This document shows positions 8,659 to 17,625 of a stretch of DNA of 64,000 nucleotides, one piece after another. The stretch's first letter is position 1. Every line of letters begins with the position of its first letter. The translations under genes and the position numbers were made by a program. Origin of the DNA: Microbacterium aurugineum (GTDB taxonomy: Bacteria > Actinomycetota > Actinomycetes > Actinomycetales > Microbacteriaceae); contig NZ_CP078078.1 of NCBI RefSeq assembly GCF_023101205.1, forward strand, positions 1,116,001 through 1,180,000, read 5' to 3'. The notes below the pieces were generated by a model. It made no database searches. It was not told the origin of the DNA and was given only the letters and a program-made list of their open reading frames with translations.

Positions 8659-9855
8659 GTGAGTCATCCGTCTGCCCTGGTCACCGAGCAGGTTCGGCGT
8701 CGCCTGCGCACGGAAGGGGTGGATCCCACGATCGATCCCGACGCCGCGCGGCGCATCGCGCACGCGGAGGTCCGTCGTCACGATGACGCTGCTCTCGCAC
8801 GCGGCGGCGGCCTCATCGAAGACGAAGCGGCCTGTGTCCGTGACGTGCTGGCGTCTCTCAGCGGGTTCGGAGCGCTGCAGCCTCTGCTGGACGATCCCGA
8901 GATCGAGGAGATCTGGCTCAACGGCACCGGACACGTGCATGTCGCCCGTGAAGGCGTGGCGGAGCGGACCGGACTGCGCCTCAGCGACACGACGGTGCGC
9001 GACCTCGTCGAGCGGATGCTGCAGGCCACCGGTCGACGGGTCGACATCAGTCAGCCCTTCGTCGACGCCTCGCTGCCGGACGGCTCTCGTCTGCACGTCG
9101 CGATCGCCGACGTCGTGCGCGGGTCCTGGGCGGTCAACATCCGGAAGTTCCTCCCGAAGTATCGGTCGCTCGAGGCTTTGACGGCCCAGGGGATGATGCC
9201 CGCGGCGGTGGCTGAGCGGCTGCGGGCGGCGATGAACGACGGTCGCACGGTGATCGTCTCCGGTGCGACCCACGCAGGGAAGACGACGATGCTCGGCGCG
9301 CTGCTGGCCTCGTGCGCCGACTCGCAGCGCATCGTCACAGTAGAGGAGACCTTCGAGCTCGCGATCGAGGGTCCCGATCTGGTCGCATTGCAGGGGCGCC
9401 AGTCCAGTCTGGAAGGCACAGGGGAGATCACCCTGCGTCGATTGGTGAAGGAAGCGCTCCGGATGCGGCCGGACCGCCTGGTCCTCGGTGAGGTGCGTGA
9501 TGCCGAAGCGCTCGACCTCGTGCTCGCGCTCAACACCGGAGTGCCGGGAGCGTGCACCGTGCACGCGAACTCCGCGACGGAGGCCCTCGAGAAGCTCAGC
9601 ATGCTGCCGCTCCTGGCCGGCCGCAACATCGATCGCGGTTTCATCGCGCCGGCGATCGCCACGTCGATCGACCTCGTCGTCCATTGCGTGCGCGACCGCT
9701 CGGGCCGCCGCTTCGTGCAGGAGATCGTCGCGCCCACCGGAGAGATCGTCGAGGGACGCATCCGCACAGCGCGGGTCTATCTCGACGGCTCGACGACGCA
9801 ACGGCGTGCCGACATGGATCGTGGCCCCGTTCACCGGATCGGGGTGAACTCGTGA
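8659..9855 (+). CDS. tadA: TadA/CpaF secretion ATPase
   Basis: A 398-aa hexameric ATPase that powers assembly of Tad/Flp pili at the cytoplasmic membrane face. After an N-terminal helical region it shows LLDDPEIEEIWLNG, the Walker A motif SGATHAGKTTM (about residue 200), the Asp and His boxes, the Walker B region RPDRLVLGEVRDAEA and TVHANSATEALEKL. The start is GTG at 8659, with a -10-like hexamer 6 nt before it and no ribosome binding site. It leads the operon tadA-tadB-tadC, with 4-bp stop/start overlaps. Confidence 0.93.
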   Translation: MSHPSALVTEQVRRRLRTEGVDPTIDPDAARRIAHAEVRRHDDAALARGGGLIEDEAACVRDVLASLSGFGALQPLLDDPEIEEIWLNGTGHVHVAREGVAERTGLRLSDTTVRDLVERMLQATGRRVDISQPFVDASLPDGSRLHVAIADVVRGSWAVNIRKFLPKYRSLEALTAQGMMPAAVAERLRAAMNDGRTVIVSGATHAGKTTMLGALLASCADSQRIVTVEETFELAIEGPDLVALQGRQSSLEGTGEITLRRLVKEALRMRPDRLVLGEVRDAEALDLVLALNTGVPGACTVHANSATEALEKLSMLPLLAGRNIDRGFIAPAIATSIDLVVHCVRDRSGRRFVQEIVAPTGEIVEGRIRTARVYLDGSTTQRRADMDRGPVHRIGVNS

Positions 9856-10709
9856 CGGTGCTGCTCGGGGCCGCGCTCGCCGCAGGTGTGCTCCTGTGCG
9901 TCTCGCCGTGGATGTGGCCGCCTCGTGCGAACGCGCAGCCGGCCGGCAGAGACGGACGACTCACGCGGTTGATCGAGGAAGCGGGCCTCGTCGCGCTCGT
10001 GCCGCGCGTGCTCATCGCGGTGATCGTGGCCGCGGGGATGCTGGCCGCTTCCGTGGTCTGGCTCCTGAGCGGACTGCCCGTGCTTGCCCTGCTCGCCGGA
10101 GCGGCGGGGGCGTCTGCGCCGATCCTGTTCCTGCGCGGTCGGCGGCTTCGGCTGCTTCGCGTGCGTCGGCAACTCTGGCCGGACATCTGTGACCTCCTGA
10201 TCGCCTCGATCCGCGTCGGGCTCTCGCTCCCCGACGCGGTGGCGAGCCTGGCCGAGTCCGCGCCGACCATGCTCCGACCGGCCTTCGTCGTGTTCGCCCG
10301 AGACCTCCGGGCGAGCGGCAGATTCGAGACGAGCCTCGACCGGTTGAAGTCGTCCCTCGCCGATCCCATCGGCGATCGGATCGTGGAGACTCTGCGCATG
10401 GCTCGTCAGGTCGGCGGCACCGAGTTGATCAGTGTGCTCCGCGCGTTGTCGGCGTCCGTCCGCGCAGATGCCGCGCTTCGAGGAGAAGTCGAGGCGCGGC
10501 AGTCGTGGATCCGCGGTGCGGCGATCCTCGGGGCCGTTGCGCCGTGGATCATCCTCGGACTGCTCGTCATGCGCCCGGAGGGGGCTTCGGCGTACGGCAC
10601 GCCCGAGGGGGTTCTGGTGATCTGCGTCGGAGCCGCGATCTCGGTCGCTGCCTTCCGGATCATGGTCCGCATCGGTCGACTTCCCGAGCCGCGGCGGTGG
10701 TTCGGGTGA
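9852..10709 (+). CDS. tadB: TadB-like pilus inner-membrane platform protein
   Basis: A 285-aa membrane protein of the type II secretion F (GspF/TadB) family. It has N-terminal membrane segments (VTVLLGAALAAGVLLCVSPW and a second pair near residues 55-95), a cytoplasmic helical domain with RRQLWPDICDLLIASIRVGLSLPDAV, and a C-terminal pair of membrane segments. It anchors the TadA ATPase. The GTG start at 9852 overlaps the tadA stop (GTGA), indicating translational coupling. Confidence 0.87.
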   Translation: MTVLLGAALAAGVLLCVSPWMWPPRANAQPAGRDGRLTRLIEEAGLVALVPRVLIAVIVAAGMLAASVVWLLSGLPVLALLAGAAGASAPILFLRGRRLRLLRVRRQLWPDICDLLIASIRVGLSLPDAVASLAESAPTMLRPAFVVFARDLRASGRFETSLDRLKSSLADPIGDRIVETLRMARQVGGTELISVLRALSASVRADAALRGEVEARQSWIRGAAILGAVAPWIILGLLVMRPEGASAYGTPEGVLVICVGAAISVAAFRIMVRIGRLPEPRRWFG

Positions 10710-11644
10710 CGGAGGTGTCGGTCGTCGCGGTCGCGGTGCTGGTCGGTGGCACGTTCTCCGCCGGCGTGCTGAGCGTCCTGTTCGTGCTTCCGCGCTGGCG
10801 GGCAGCATCCCTGATCGTCCGTATCGGGCCCTACGTCCGTGACGTCGTGACCGACGAGCGGCTGCCCCCAGGCATCTTGCCTTCCTCCGGCGTGCTTCCC
10901 GCGCGTTCTCGAACGTTGTGGGACGCCGTTCGAGAGGCGTTCGAGCGTCTGCTCGGCGGAGGAGCCGCCCTTCGACAGCGACTCTCCCAAGCCGGGGTGG
11001 CGATCGAACCGTCCGTGTTCCGAGGCAAGCAACTGGGGTGGACGCTCGCCGGGATCGGCGGAGGTGCCATCGTGGTCATCCTCCTCGCGCTGGCGGGGCG
11101 GATGTCGGTGCCCACGAGTGTCATCCCGGTGGTGTTCGGGGCGCTCGCCGCCGTCGTGTACGACATGCAGCTCTCCGCACGGGCCAGGGCTCGCCGGGTG
11201 CGTCTCGCCGACGAGCTTCCGACGACGCTGGAGTTCCTGGCGCTGTGCCTTGCCGCCGGCGAAGGGTTCTTCGACTCCCTCCGACGTGTCGCCGCCGTCG
11301 GCACCGGTGAGCTGACAGCCGAACTCCGCCAGGTCGTCCTCGCGGTCGGGACCGGGTCGCCGTTGGCTGACGCGCTGAGCGAGACGGCGCGACGTCTGCA
11401 GCTGCCCGGGCTCTCGCGTGCCGTCGACCAGGTGATCGCCGCTCTCGAGCACGGAGCGCCGCTCGCCGCGGTGCTGCACGCACAGGCCGGCGATGCACGC
11501 GAGGACGCGAAGCGCACGCTCATCGAGCAGGCGGGGCGCAAGGAGATCCTGATGCTCTTCCCGCTGGTCTTCCTCATCCTGCCGCTGTCAGTGCTCTTCG
11601 CCGTGTATCCAGGACTGTTCATCCTGCGGCTCGGCATCGGCTGA
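10706..11644 (+). CDS. tadC: TadC-like pilus inner-membrane platform protein
   Basis: A 312-aa partner of TadB. It begins with a membrane segment (VSVVAVAVLVGGTFSAGVL), has a central pair of segments around residues 120-155, and a T2SSF domain with LADELPTTLEFLALCLAAGEG and RKEILMLFPLVFLILPLSVLF at the C-terminus. The GTG start at 10706 overlaps the tadB stop by 4 nt. In the usual actinobacterial order a small Flp-like gene and the TadE genes follow directly; here they are displaced to 13479 and 23084 by two insertions. Confidence 0.87.
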   Translation: MTEVSVVAVAVLVGGTFSAGVLSVLFVLPRWRAASLIVRIGPYVRDVVTDERLPPGILPSSGVLPARSRTLWDAVREAFERLLGGGAALRQRLSQAGVAIEPSVFRGKQLGWTLAGIGGGAIVVILLALAGRMSVPTSVIPVVFGALAAVVYDMQLSARARARRVRLADELPTTLEFLALCLAAGEGFFDSLRRVAAVGTGELTAELRQVVLAVGTGSPLADALSETARRLQLPGLSRAVDQVIAALEHGAPLAAVLHAQAGDAREDAKRTLIEQAGRKEILMLFPLVFLILPLSVLFAVYPGLFILRLGIG

Positions 11645-11665
11645 CCACCTCGCAGGGGAGGGGTC

Positions 11666-12811
11666 TCAGCCCTTGATGTACCGCCGCGTCATGTAGCTGC
11701 GGACGAGAGGGAAGGAGGCGAGGCGGAGGGGCAGCATGCTCAGCCAGAGGGTCAGGGGATGGGCGGGGGCGTAGATTCCCTTGACCCGTCGTCCGAGCCT
11801 CTGCTTGCGTTCCGCTTCGGGGCGGATCGCTGTCTCCCACGCCTGCAGCGCGGCCGGGATGTGGTCAGGTCTGGCGGTGAGTTCTGTGACGAGCCGGTCC
11901 GCTCCGCCCACGGCCAGAGATGAGCCGTAGCCGGCGAACAGCGTGACGCACCACGCGGAGTCGCCGACGAGCGCGACTCGACCCTTGCTCCAGGACGGCA
12001 CCACCACTTGGCTGACGGTGTCGAAGTAGATGGAGTCGGCTTCCTGGAGGCCGGTGAGTACTTCGGGGATGATCCAACCGAGATCGCCGTAGATGCGTCT
12101 CAGCTCGGCGTGCACGTCGGCACCCGGGCGCGCATGATCGGCGCGGTAGCCGAAGAAGGCGACGTTGCGACCGTCGCCGGCGCTGATGACGGCGGCGGTG
12201 CGACCGCGCGAGGAGTGCGTGCCCGTGGTGCCCGGTGCGATGGATGCGGGGCGCCGCTCGAGCATGGACACGGCGATCTTGTGTTGCAGGTCGACGAGGA
12301 AGTCCTCCTCCGGCCCGAACAGCAGGGCGCGGGTGGCCGAGTGCAACCCATCCGCGCCGATCAGCAGATCGGCCGTCTCGACGGTGCCGTCGGTCAGTCC
12401 GACGCGGACCTCTCGGTCGTCCTGCTCGAAGGAGGTGAGCGTGGTGCCGAAGCGGATGGTCGTGTGATCCCGGACCCTTTCATACAGGACCGACTCGAGG
12501 TCGCCCCGTAGGATCGTCAAGGAGCGCGCGCCGGTGGTGGCAGCGATCGTGGCGCGATCCAGAGAGAAGAGGCGTGAGCCGTCGGACCGGTGATAGCTGA
12601 GCTCCGTGGTCTCGAACGAGCGGGCCTGGAGATCGCTCAGGATTCCGATTCGCTCTGCGGCGTCATACCCGATGCCGCCGAAGGTCACGGCATAGCCCCC
12701 GTCGCGGCGTGCGGGTGCGCGTTCGACGAGGAGAGTCTCCCACCCGGCCTGGTGCAGGCGGAGGGCGGTGGAGAGTCCGGCGATGCCGGCTCCGATGATG
12801 ACTGCGCGCAT
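11666..12811 (-). CDS. FAD-dependent monooxygenase/oxidoreductase
   Basis: A 381-aa flavoprotein of the PHBH/UbiH-like class A monooxygenase type. It shows the Rossmann motif AVIIGAGIAGLSTALRL at the N-terminus, the LIGADGLHSATR (DG) motif about residue 155, and GRVALVGDSAWC (GD motif) about residue 270. The substrate cannot be inferred. It is divergent from a MarR-like gene, which probably controls it, and sits inside the Tad cluster, where it does not belong functionally. An AAGGACG ribosome binding site precedes the ATG. Confidence 0.88.
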   Translation of the reverse strand: MRAVIIGAGIAGLSTALRLHQAGWETLLVERAPARRDGGYAVTFGGIGYDAAERIGILSDLQARSFETTELSYHRSDGSRLFSLDRATIAATTGARSLTILRGDLESVLYERVRDHTTIRFGTTLTSFEQDDREVRVGLTDGTVETADLLIGADGLHSATRALLFGPEEDFLVDLQHKIAVSMLERRPASIAPGTTGTHSSRGRTAAVISAGDGRNVAFFGYRADHARPGADVHAELRRIYGDLGWIIPEVLTGLQEADSIYFDTVSQVVVPSWSKGRVALVGDSAWCVTLFAGYGSSLAVGGADRLVTELTARPDHIPAALQAWETAIRPEAERKQRLGRRVKGIYAPAHPLTLWLSMLPLRLASFPLVRSYMTRRYIKG

Positions 12812-12869
12812 GGATGTCGTCCTTCCTCGCGTCGTGGTCGAGATGACGCGCTTCCGACAGTATCGGAGT

Positions 12870-12885
12870 TTCAGGAATTATTGAA
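12870..12885. promoter_or_regulatory. Candidate operator between FAD oxidoreductase and MarR genes
   Basis: TTCAGGAATTATTGAA is a 12/16 palindrome in an AT-rich stretch of a 113-bp divergent intergenic region. MarR-type dimers bind sites of this size, so it is the best candidate operator for the adjacent regulator. No binding data. Confidence 0.4.
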
Positions 12886-12924
12886 CAGTCATGATGTTTG
12901 ATATCGTGCTGCCTGGAGGGTGAG

Positions 12925-13383
12925 ATGACCGACAGGCACACGCAGTGGCAGACCGCCGAACGACTGGCGCTGACGCTGACCGAGGGTGGGATGCAGCGGA
13001 TGGCTGCGCGCACGCTCGCCGTCTTCCTGTTCACCGACCAGGAGACGGTCACAGCGGGTGAGATCGTCGAGCGGCTGGATGCCAGCGCCGGCGCGGTCTC
13101 CAGTGCGATCAAGTCGCTGCTCTCGGTGGGTCTCATCGAGCGTCTGCCCGCTCCCGGGAGTCGCCGGGAGCACTTCCGACTTCGCGACGATGCCTGGGCG
13201 ACCCTGTTCACCGGCCAGAACACGATCATCGACGCCATGCTCCAGGTCGCCTCGGAAGGCGTCTCCGTCACCGGTGACGATGATCCGGCGCATCAGCGCC
13301 TGGCGCAGATGCACGCGTTCTATGAATTCCTGCGGGGCGAGATCCCCGCTCTGCTGCACCGCTGGCAGGAGCGGAACGGCTGA
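12925..13383 (+). CDS. MarR/GbsR-type transcriptional regulator
   Basis: A 152-aa winged-helix protein. The HTH lies about residues 45-85 (VTAGEIVERLDASAGAVSSA, then the wing with PAPGSRREHFRL). The C-terminal helices (about 90-150) probably form the dimer. The pattern is closest to the GbsR-like MarR subgroup. The ATG at 12925 is preceded by GGAGGG. It probably controls the divergent FAD oxidoreductase gene; ligand unknown. Confidence 0.85.
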   Translation: MTDRHTQWQTAERLALTLTEGGMQRMAARTLAVFLFTDQETVTAGEIVERLDASAGAVSSAIKSLLSVGLIERLPAPGSRREHFRLRDDAWATLFTGQNTIIDAMLQVASEGVSVTGDDDPAHQRLAQMHAFYEFLRGEIPALLHRWQERNG

Positions 13384-13430
13384 CGCGAACTCTCTGGCAG
13401 GGGAGGCGCGGACGGCGGCGTCCTGCGGGC

Positions 13431-13472
13431 TGTGGATAACTTCCGCGCGGGTGATCTCACCCCGGGCAGACT
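13431..13472 (+). promoter_or_regulatory. Flp-like gene upstream box and -10 element
   Basis: TGTGGATAACT starts at 13431, 48 bp before the ATG at 13479, as for tadA. CAGACT (13467-13472) lies 6 nt before the ATG. A CCGCGCGGG stretch follows the box here; tadA has the related CCGACGCGGG. This suggests joint control of the two Tad transcription units. Confidence 0.45.
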
Positions 13473-13478
13473 GGCCGC

Positions 13479-13571
13479 ATGATCACACGCCTGCGCTCGT
13501 TCTTCCGCGCTCTGTCGGCCGACGAATCCGGTGACGTTCCCGGCTGGGCTGTCGATGTAAAGCACATATGA
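13479..13571 (+). pseudogene. Flp/Tad small membrane protein gene, 5' half (split by element)
   Basis: The frame reads MITRLRSFFRALSADESGDV then PGW (residue 23), after which it enters the inserted element and stops after seven foreign residues. The right part at 22972-23082 continues in the same frame, so excision would give one 59-aa protein. The intact protein would have a cytoplasmic basic N-terminus and one membrane helix, like Flp-type or other small Tad-locus proteins. The membrane helix lies wholly in the detached half, so the 30-residue product here should be non-functional. Confidence 0.85.
13538..13548. repeat. attL core of the integrative element
   Basis: TCCCGGCTGGG, identical to 22962-22972. 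It covers codons 21-23 of the split gene. The crossover is predicted at its TG dinucleotide (13545-13546). Confidence 0.85.
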
Positions 13572-13742
13572 TGCATAGCAAACCTCGGTGTGTCCCACGC
13601 CTTGCCGATGCCACGAACGATGCGCTCCTCGCCTGTCTGTGCATGTCAGGACGCTAATACGCGATAGCGTGACCGCAGGGAGTCGAACTGCTCGTGTGCG
13701 GAAGACGGGAGCACGCGCGTGGCGACGGTGGAAGAGGTTGGC

Positions 13743-16712
13743 ATGGACCCGATCATTGCAGTATTCCTTCAGGCGATCGATCTAGGCGTCAGCCTGGCCG
13801 GTGAAGCTCGCGCTCGCAAGGGTGCGAAGGATGCCTCCGCGCTGTTCCGTGGCCTTCGAAGTCTCGATTCAGACTCGCTGTCTGCATCGCTCAGTAAAGT
13901 TCGGCTGGCCGGGATGCTGGGATCGACCCTTAAGGCTCAGGACGCTAAGCGCGCATTGGCCAATCCTCAGCTATCCCGTCTGGTGACGGAACTGATATTC
14001 GTTTCACTCGTCGCAGAAGACAAGGAATCTGCTGACATGGTGAAGGATTCGCTGCGCTTGGTAGTTGCCAACACAGTGAGAAGCACGGCGAGCCAGGAAG
14101 ACGCGAATAACTTCGGATTGCAGTTGGCCTCCGCTTTCGAGGAGCTATGTGTTGCCGCAGCGGAAAAGGTGATTCAAAACAGCCCTGACGCGTTCGTCGC
14201 CTTTCAACAGACAGGCCTCTTGCGTCGAGCAACAGCGATTCTCCAGAATATCAGCGACCACCATGAGGCAGTCGTTCGCGTCACGAACGCCGCGACAGCT
14301 CGCGAGCGTGATCGCTTCATCTCGGACTACCGCAAATCTTGCGCAGAGAAGCACGGATACATTACTCCGCCCGACTTTAAAACGAGTCGCAAGTTGCCTA
14401 TGGAACAGCTGTATGTCCCGCCGCGTATATCAAGTAATCGTCGCAGCGTACACGCAGGCAATTTGAGCGTTGAGCAATTCATGACGTCGATTGACCGGAC
14501 CGTCGTCTTGGGTGACCCGGGAGGAGGCAAATCCACCCTTTCTGGCTACATCGCTTCGCGTCTTGCCCGAGACAAAGCTGGCCCAGTGCCTTTCCATGTG
14601 GTTCTTCGTGAATTCGCAGCGCACGGCCAACGACTGTCCATAGTTGACTACATTGAGCACCAAATGGGTCCCGGATATGAAGTCAAAATGGAAGCAGGCG
14701 TAGTGCGTGACCTGCTGCTGACGGGTAAGGCACTGGTTATTTTTGACGGACTGGATGAGCTGTTGAACGCGGGGCAGCGTCGCGAGATGCAGCAGCGAGT
14801 CGAACTCTTTTCGATCCAGTACCCACACGCGCCAGTTCTCGTTACCTCGCGCCGGGTGGGCTACGAGCAAGCTCAGCTCGACGGCGCCATCTTTTCTACT
14901 TACCACCTCGGAAGCTTCGAACAAGAGCAAGTCGCAGAGTACGCGGTCAAATGGTTCTCAGCACAGGATGAGTTCACCGAGCAGAAGGCGGACGAGCGTG
15001 CCACGGCGTTCGTTGAGCAGAGCGCCGCTGTTCTTGACCTGCGCCGCAATCCATTGATGTTGTCGTTGATGTGCATCCTCTTTCGAGGCGAGAACTACAT
15101 CCCGAAGAACCGTCCTGATGTTTACTCGAAGTGCGCCACCCTTCTGTTTGACCAGTGGGATGGAACGCGTGGGATCGAAGTGCCATTGCAGGCTCGGGAC
15201 CATGTGGATGCTGCCATGAAGTACATCGCGTTCGAGTTCTTGCAATCGGACGCTCATGACACCGGCATCACTGAGCGCGTTCTTGTTCAGATGATGTCCA
15301 ACTATCTCTACTCGGCAGGAGCGCTCGAAAATGAGGACCAAGCAGAGAAGGCCGCAAGGGAGTTTGTTGACTATTGTAGTGGCCGGGCTTGGGTCTTTAC
15401 CGACGCGGGGAGCACCGGGGACGGTGAGCCTATTTACACCTTTACGCACCGTACGTTCATGGAGTACTTCGCAGCGGTGCACCTGACGCGCATCACCGAT
15501 ACGCCTGAAGCTTTGGCGTCACGACTGCTGCCTCAGATTGCTGCGGAGGAATGGGACGTTGTGGCACAGTTGGCTGTGCAACAAGTTAATTTCAGCACGG
15601 AAAGCGGTTCCGCTCGGGCTCTTGCCGCCATTCTTAAGGATGGTCGTAAACGAACACCGGAGAACCGAGCAAACGTCCTGTACTTCGTCGTTCGCTGTCT
15701 AGCGTTCGCAATTGTACCCGTATCACTTGTGCGTCAAATTGCTACTGCTTGTGTGTCGTTCGCGCTAACCACAAAACTTGCTCGTCGGGAGCGACACGAG
15801 ATGCGCCCTCTGCTCGGCCTTCGAGTCTACGCGGATGATCGTGAAGCTAGTATCGCGGCACAGCAAGTCCAAGACGATTTGTCGAGCGCGATTACCGATC
15901 CTGCAACTCGTGAGATCAGCCGGTGGATATTGCTGCGGCTGCTGCTTCTATCGCAAACTGCATCGCTTGCTCCGATTTCTCCCGTGGACCCTGCATGGGA
16001 AACGCTGTTGGTCGACCTGGCGCACCAACAGAGGAATTTGCTCGTTGCGGAAGAACCTCTCGATGCTCCTGCCGCATCCCTGTTGGCATGGCATGGCGTG
16101 CTCGAAGATAAGTTGGCTCTTGAGATTATCCGGGACCCCGCTCTCCCATTCTGGGCGCGATATTTTGAAGACGACAACGTCGCATCGTGGTCGTCTGCTA
16201 ACGCATCAGGATCGCGGCTATTCATAAAGTACGCGGCGTCGACGCGTACTCGTCTGCGGCCTGAACAACATGCGTGGGTGCTGACCCTTGCGAGCGCCTT
16301 CCTGGAAGACTTCTCCGTCCTACCTCGCGTCATGCCCGGCTTGTTCTCGCGCAGGGTCAGCCTACGAAGGAACGTTGGCACGACCGCCGAGACTGTCGAA
16401 GACATCGACATCCGCGTCGCAGATGCTGCGCTGCTGAGTGTGCTCGGCAACGCGGAGCTGATTGGTGGGTCGAGTCGTCACACGCGGGAGCGCACCGTTC
16501 ATATGGTGCTCGGCGTGTTCGCCGCTGAGGACGGAGGTAGCCCTTTGGAGGCGCTAAAGGCCTTCGCCACTGCCGGGGTCCGAGACATTGCCGAGAAGTG
16601 GGAAGCGGGAGAGGTCTCGATTTTCCATACTGAACGTGGTTCCGAGGATGTTGATGTCCTATTCGAGTTCTCATCGGACGTCTACAGTGACGAGCAGGTT
16701 GCGCCCGACTAG
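13743..16712 (+). CDS. NACHT-domain STAND NTPase (candidate anti-phage protein)
   Basis: A 989-aa protein. About residues 1-230 form a helical N-terminal domain I cannot assign. The NACHT core follows: pre-NACHT LPMEQLYVPPRIS, Walker A VVLGDPGGGKSTL (Lys263), Walker B ALVIFDGLDEL (about 330-340), VTSRRVGYEQ (about 367), LRRNPLMLSLMCILFRGENY and YTFTHRTFMEYFAAVHL (about 566). The last 400 residues are probably a helical sensor region, with no LRR or TPR pattern seen. Bacterial NACHT proteins are known anti-phage defence factors. A GGAAGAGG ribosome binding site favours ATG 13743; GTG 13719 is an alternative. The base composition is unlike the host's. Confidence 0.88.
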   Translation: MDPIIAVFLQAIDLGVSLAGEARARKGAKDASALFRGLRSLDSDSLSASLSKVRLAGMLGSTLKAQDAKRALANPQLSRLVTELIFVSLVAEDKESADMVKDSLRLVVANTVRSTASQEDANNFGLQLASAFEELCVAAAEKVIQNSPDAFVAFQQTGLLRRATAILQNISDHHEAVVRVTNAATARERDRFISDYRKSCAEKHGYITPPDFKTSRKLPMEQLYVPPRISSNRRSVHAGNLSVEQFMTSIDRTVVLGDPGGGKSTLSGYIASRLARDKAGPVPFHVVLREFAAHGQRLSIVDYIEHQMGPGYEVKMEAGVVRDLLLTGKALVIFDGLDELLNAGQRREMQQRVELFSIQYPHAPVLVTSRRVGYEQAQLDGAIFSTYHLGSFEQEQVAEYAVKWFSAQDEFTEQKADERATAFVEQSAAVLDLRRNPLMLSLMCILFRGENYIPKNRPDVYSKCATLLFDQWDGTRGIEVPLQARDHVDAAMKYIAFEFLQSDAHDTGITERVLVQMMSNYLYSAGALENEDQAEKAAREFVDYCSGRAWVFTDAGSTGDGEPIYTFTHRTFMEYFAAVHLTRITDTPEALASRLLPQIAAEEWDVVAQLAVQQVNFSTESGSARALAAILKDGRKRTPENRANVLYFVVRCLAFAIVPVSLVRQIATACVSFALTTKLARRERHEMRPLLGLRVYADDREASIAAQQVQDDLSSAITDPATREISRWILLRLLLLSQTASLAPISPVDPAWETLLVDLAHQQRNLLVAEEPLDAPAASLLAWHGVLEDKLALEIIRDPALPFWARYFEDDNVASWSSANASGSRLFIKYAASTRTRLRPEQHAWVLTLASAFLEDFSVLPRVMPGLFSRRVSLRRNVGTTAETVEDIDIRVADAALLSVLGNAELIGGSSRHTRERTVHMVLGVFAAEDGGSPLEALKAFATAGVRDIAEKWEAGEVSIFHTERGSEDVDVLFEFSSDVYSDEQVAPD

Positions 16713-16721
16713 AACGTCAGG

Positions 16722-16846
16722 GAGGCCAGTACGGGGCCAGGCTTGAAGCTGAGCCGTGGGACGAACAACTCACCGATGAGTTTCTGACCGCGCTCAGGCA
16801 AGAGTCGCCGGAGACCTACGCCGAGCTTGAGGCGGATGCAAGTTGA
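16722..16846 (+). pseudogene. Possible 3' gene remnant
   Basis: An open frame without any ATG, GTG or TTG start reads a protein-like C-terminus that ends in EPWDEQLTDEFLTALRQE, then SPETYAELEADAS and a stop. The acidic, regular composition suggests a true coding past, but the upstream frame closes at a TGA inside the NACHT gene. I do not recognise the family. Confidence 0.3.
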
Positions 16847-17019
16847 AAGATCGAACAGATCATGAGCAAGGTAGAGGGCCAGGGCTTGAGGGGGGTCTTC
16901 TCTCGCATTTTCTCAGGAGCGATACGTGGGGAGGATCAAGTACCCGAATACACCCGTTAAAGGCCGGGGTCTTTCGGGCACCCTCTGCCGGGACACTGCA
17001 CCGGACCCCCTGCCAGGGG

Positions 17020-17074
17020 ACTAGTCGAATCGTCCCGATGTTCCACTAGTCGCAACGTCGGGAGTTGGACTAGT
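17020..17074. repeat. ACTAGT triplet with inverted repeat
   Basis: ACTAGT occurs at 17020, 17045 and 17069, spaced 25 and 24 bp. The middle copy is at the centre of an inverted repeat, TCCCGATGTT (17033-17042) against AACGTCGGGA (17054-17063), 9 of 10 pairs. This looks like a protein-binding array or a replication/recombination site. Confidence 0.5.
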
Positions 17075-17459
17075 GGCCGTGCCTCGGTGGGTGCCGTAGC
17101 GCTCGCCGCGTAGGATCGGGCACGCAGGCGATTGGAAGGTGCTGAGAGGGGCGCTGAGAGCTTGGTAGGACTGTCTGCGCCGTCGTGTCGCTAGTCCTGC
17201 GCGGCCCGCCGTTACTCGCTCGCGCATGTTCGCTGGGTTGCCGTGCACACAGTTATGCACAAGCTCGATTAGCTTTGAAGCTGAAAGTTACCCGTGAGTA
17301 TGTAGGCACGTTGTAGGCCGGGATTCCGGACAATCCGACAGGCTTACTACCCATACCGACCGATACCGACCGTTGGCGGCCTACGTGACCACGGGAGGAA
17401 ACCCGTTACTCGGGGAACTTCCTCGCCGGAATGTGTAGGGCGGAAAGTAGACTGTCTGT

Positions 17460-17625
17460 AGCGGAAGGGTTCTACCGATTCCTTCCGTAGAAAAGCGAAA
17501 GGCCCCCCAAATCTTTACGGGAACGGGAGGCCTCTCGTCAACACAGGTGTCACTGCCTTCACAGTGACTGGCGACCTTCGCCTTAGCGGCGGGGCCGGGG
17601 GCCGTTCGTAGTTGACGCTACGGGC
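17460..17625 (+). ncRNA. Candidate structured RNA
   Basis: Four hairpins follow one another: CGGAAGG/CCTTCCG (17462-17487), GAAAGGCC/GGCCTCTC (17497-17536), GTCACTG/CAGTGAC (17549-17568) and CGTAG/CTACG (17607-17622). A TAGACT hexamer at 17448-17453 would start a transcript at the first hairpin. This may be a small RNA, or only a bidirectional terminator group between the NACHT and resolvase genes. No known family is recognised. Confidence 0.3.
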
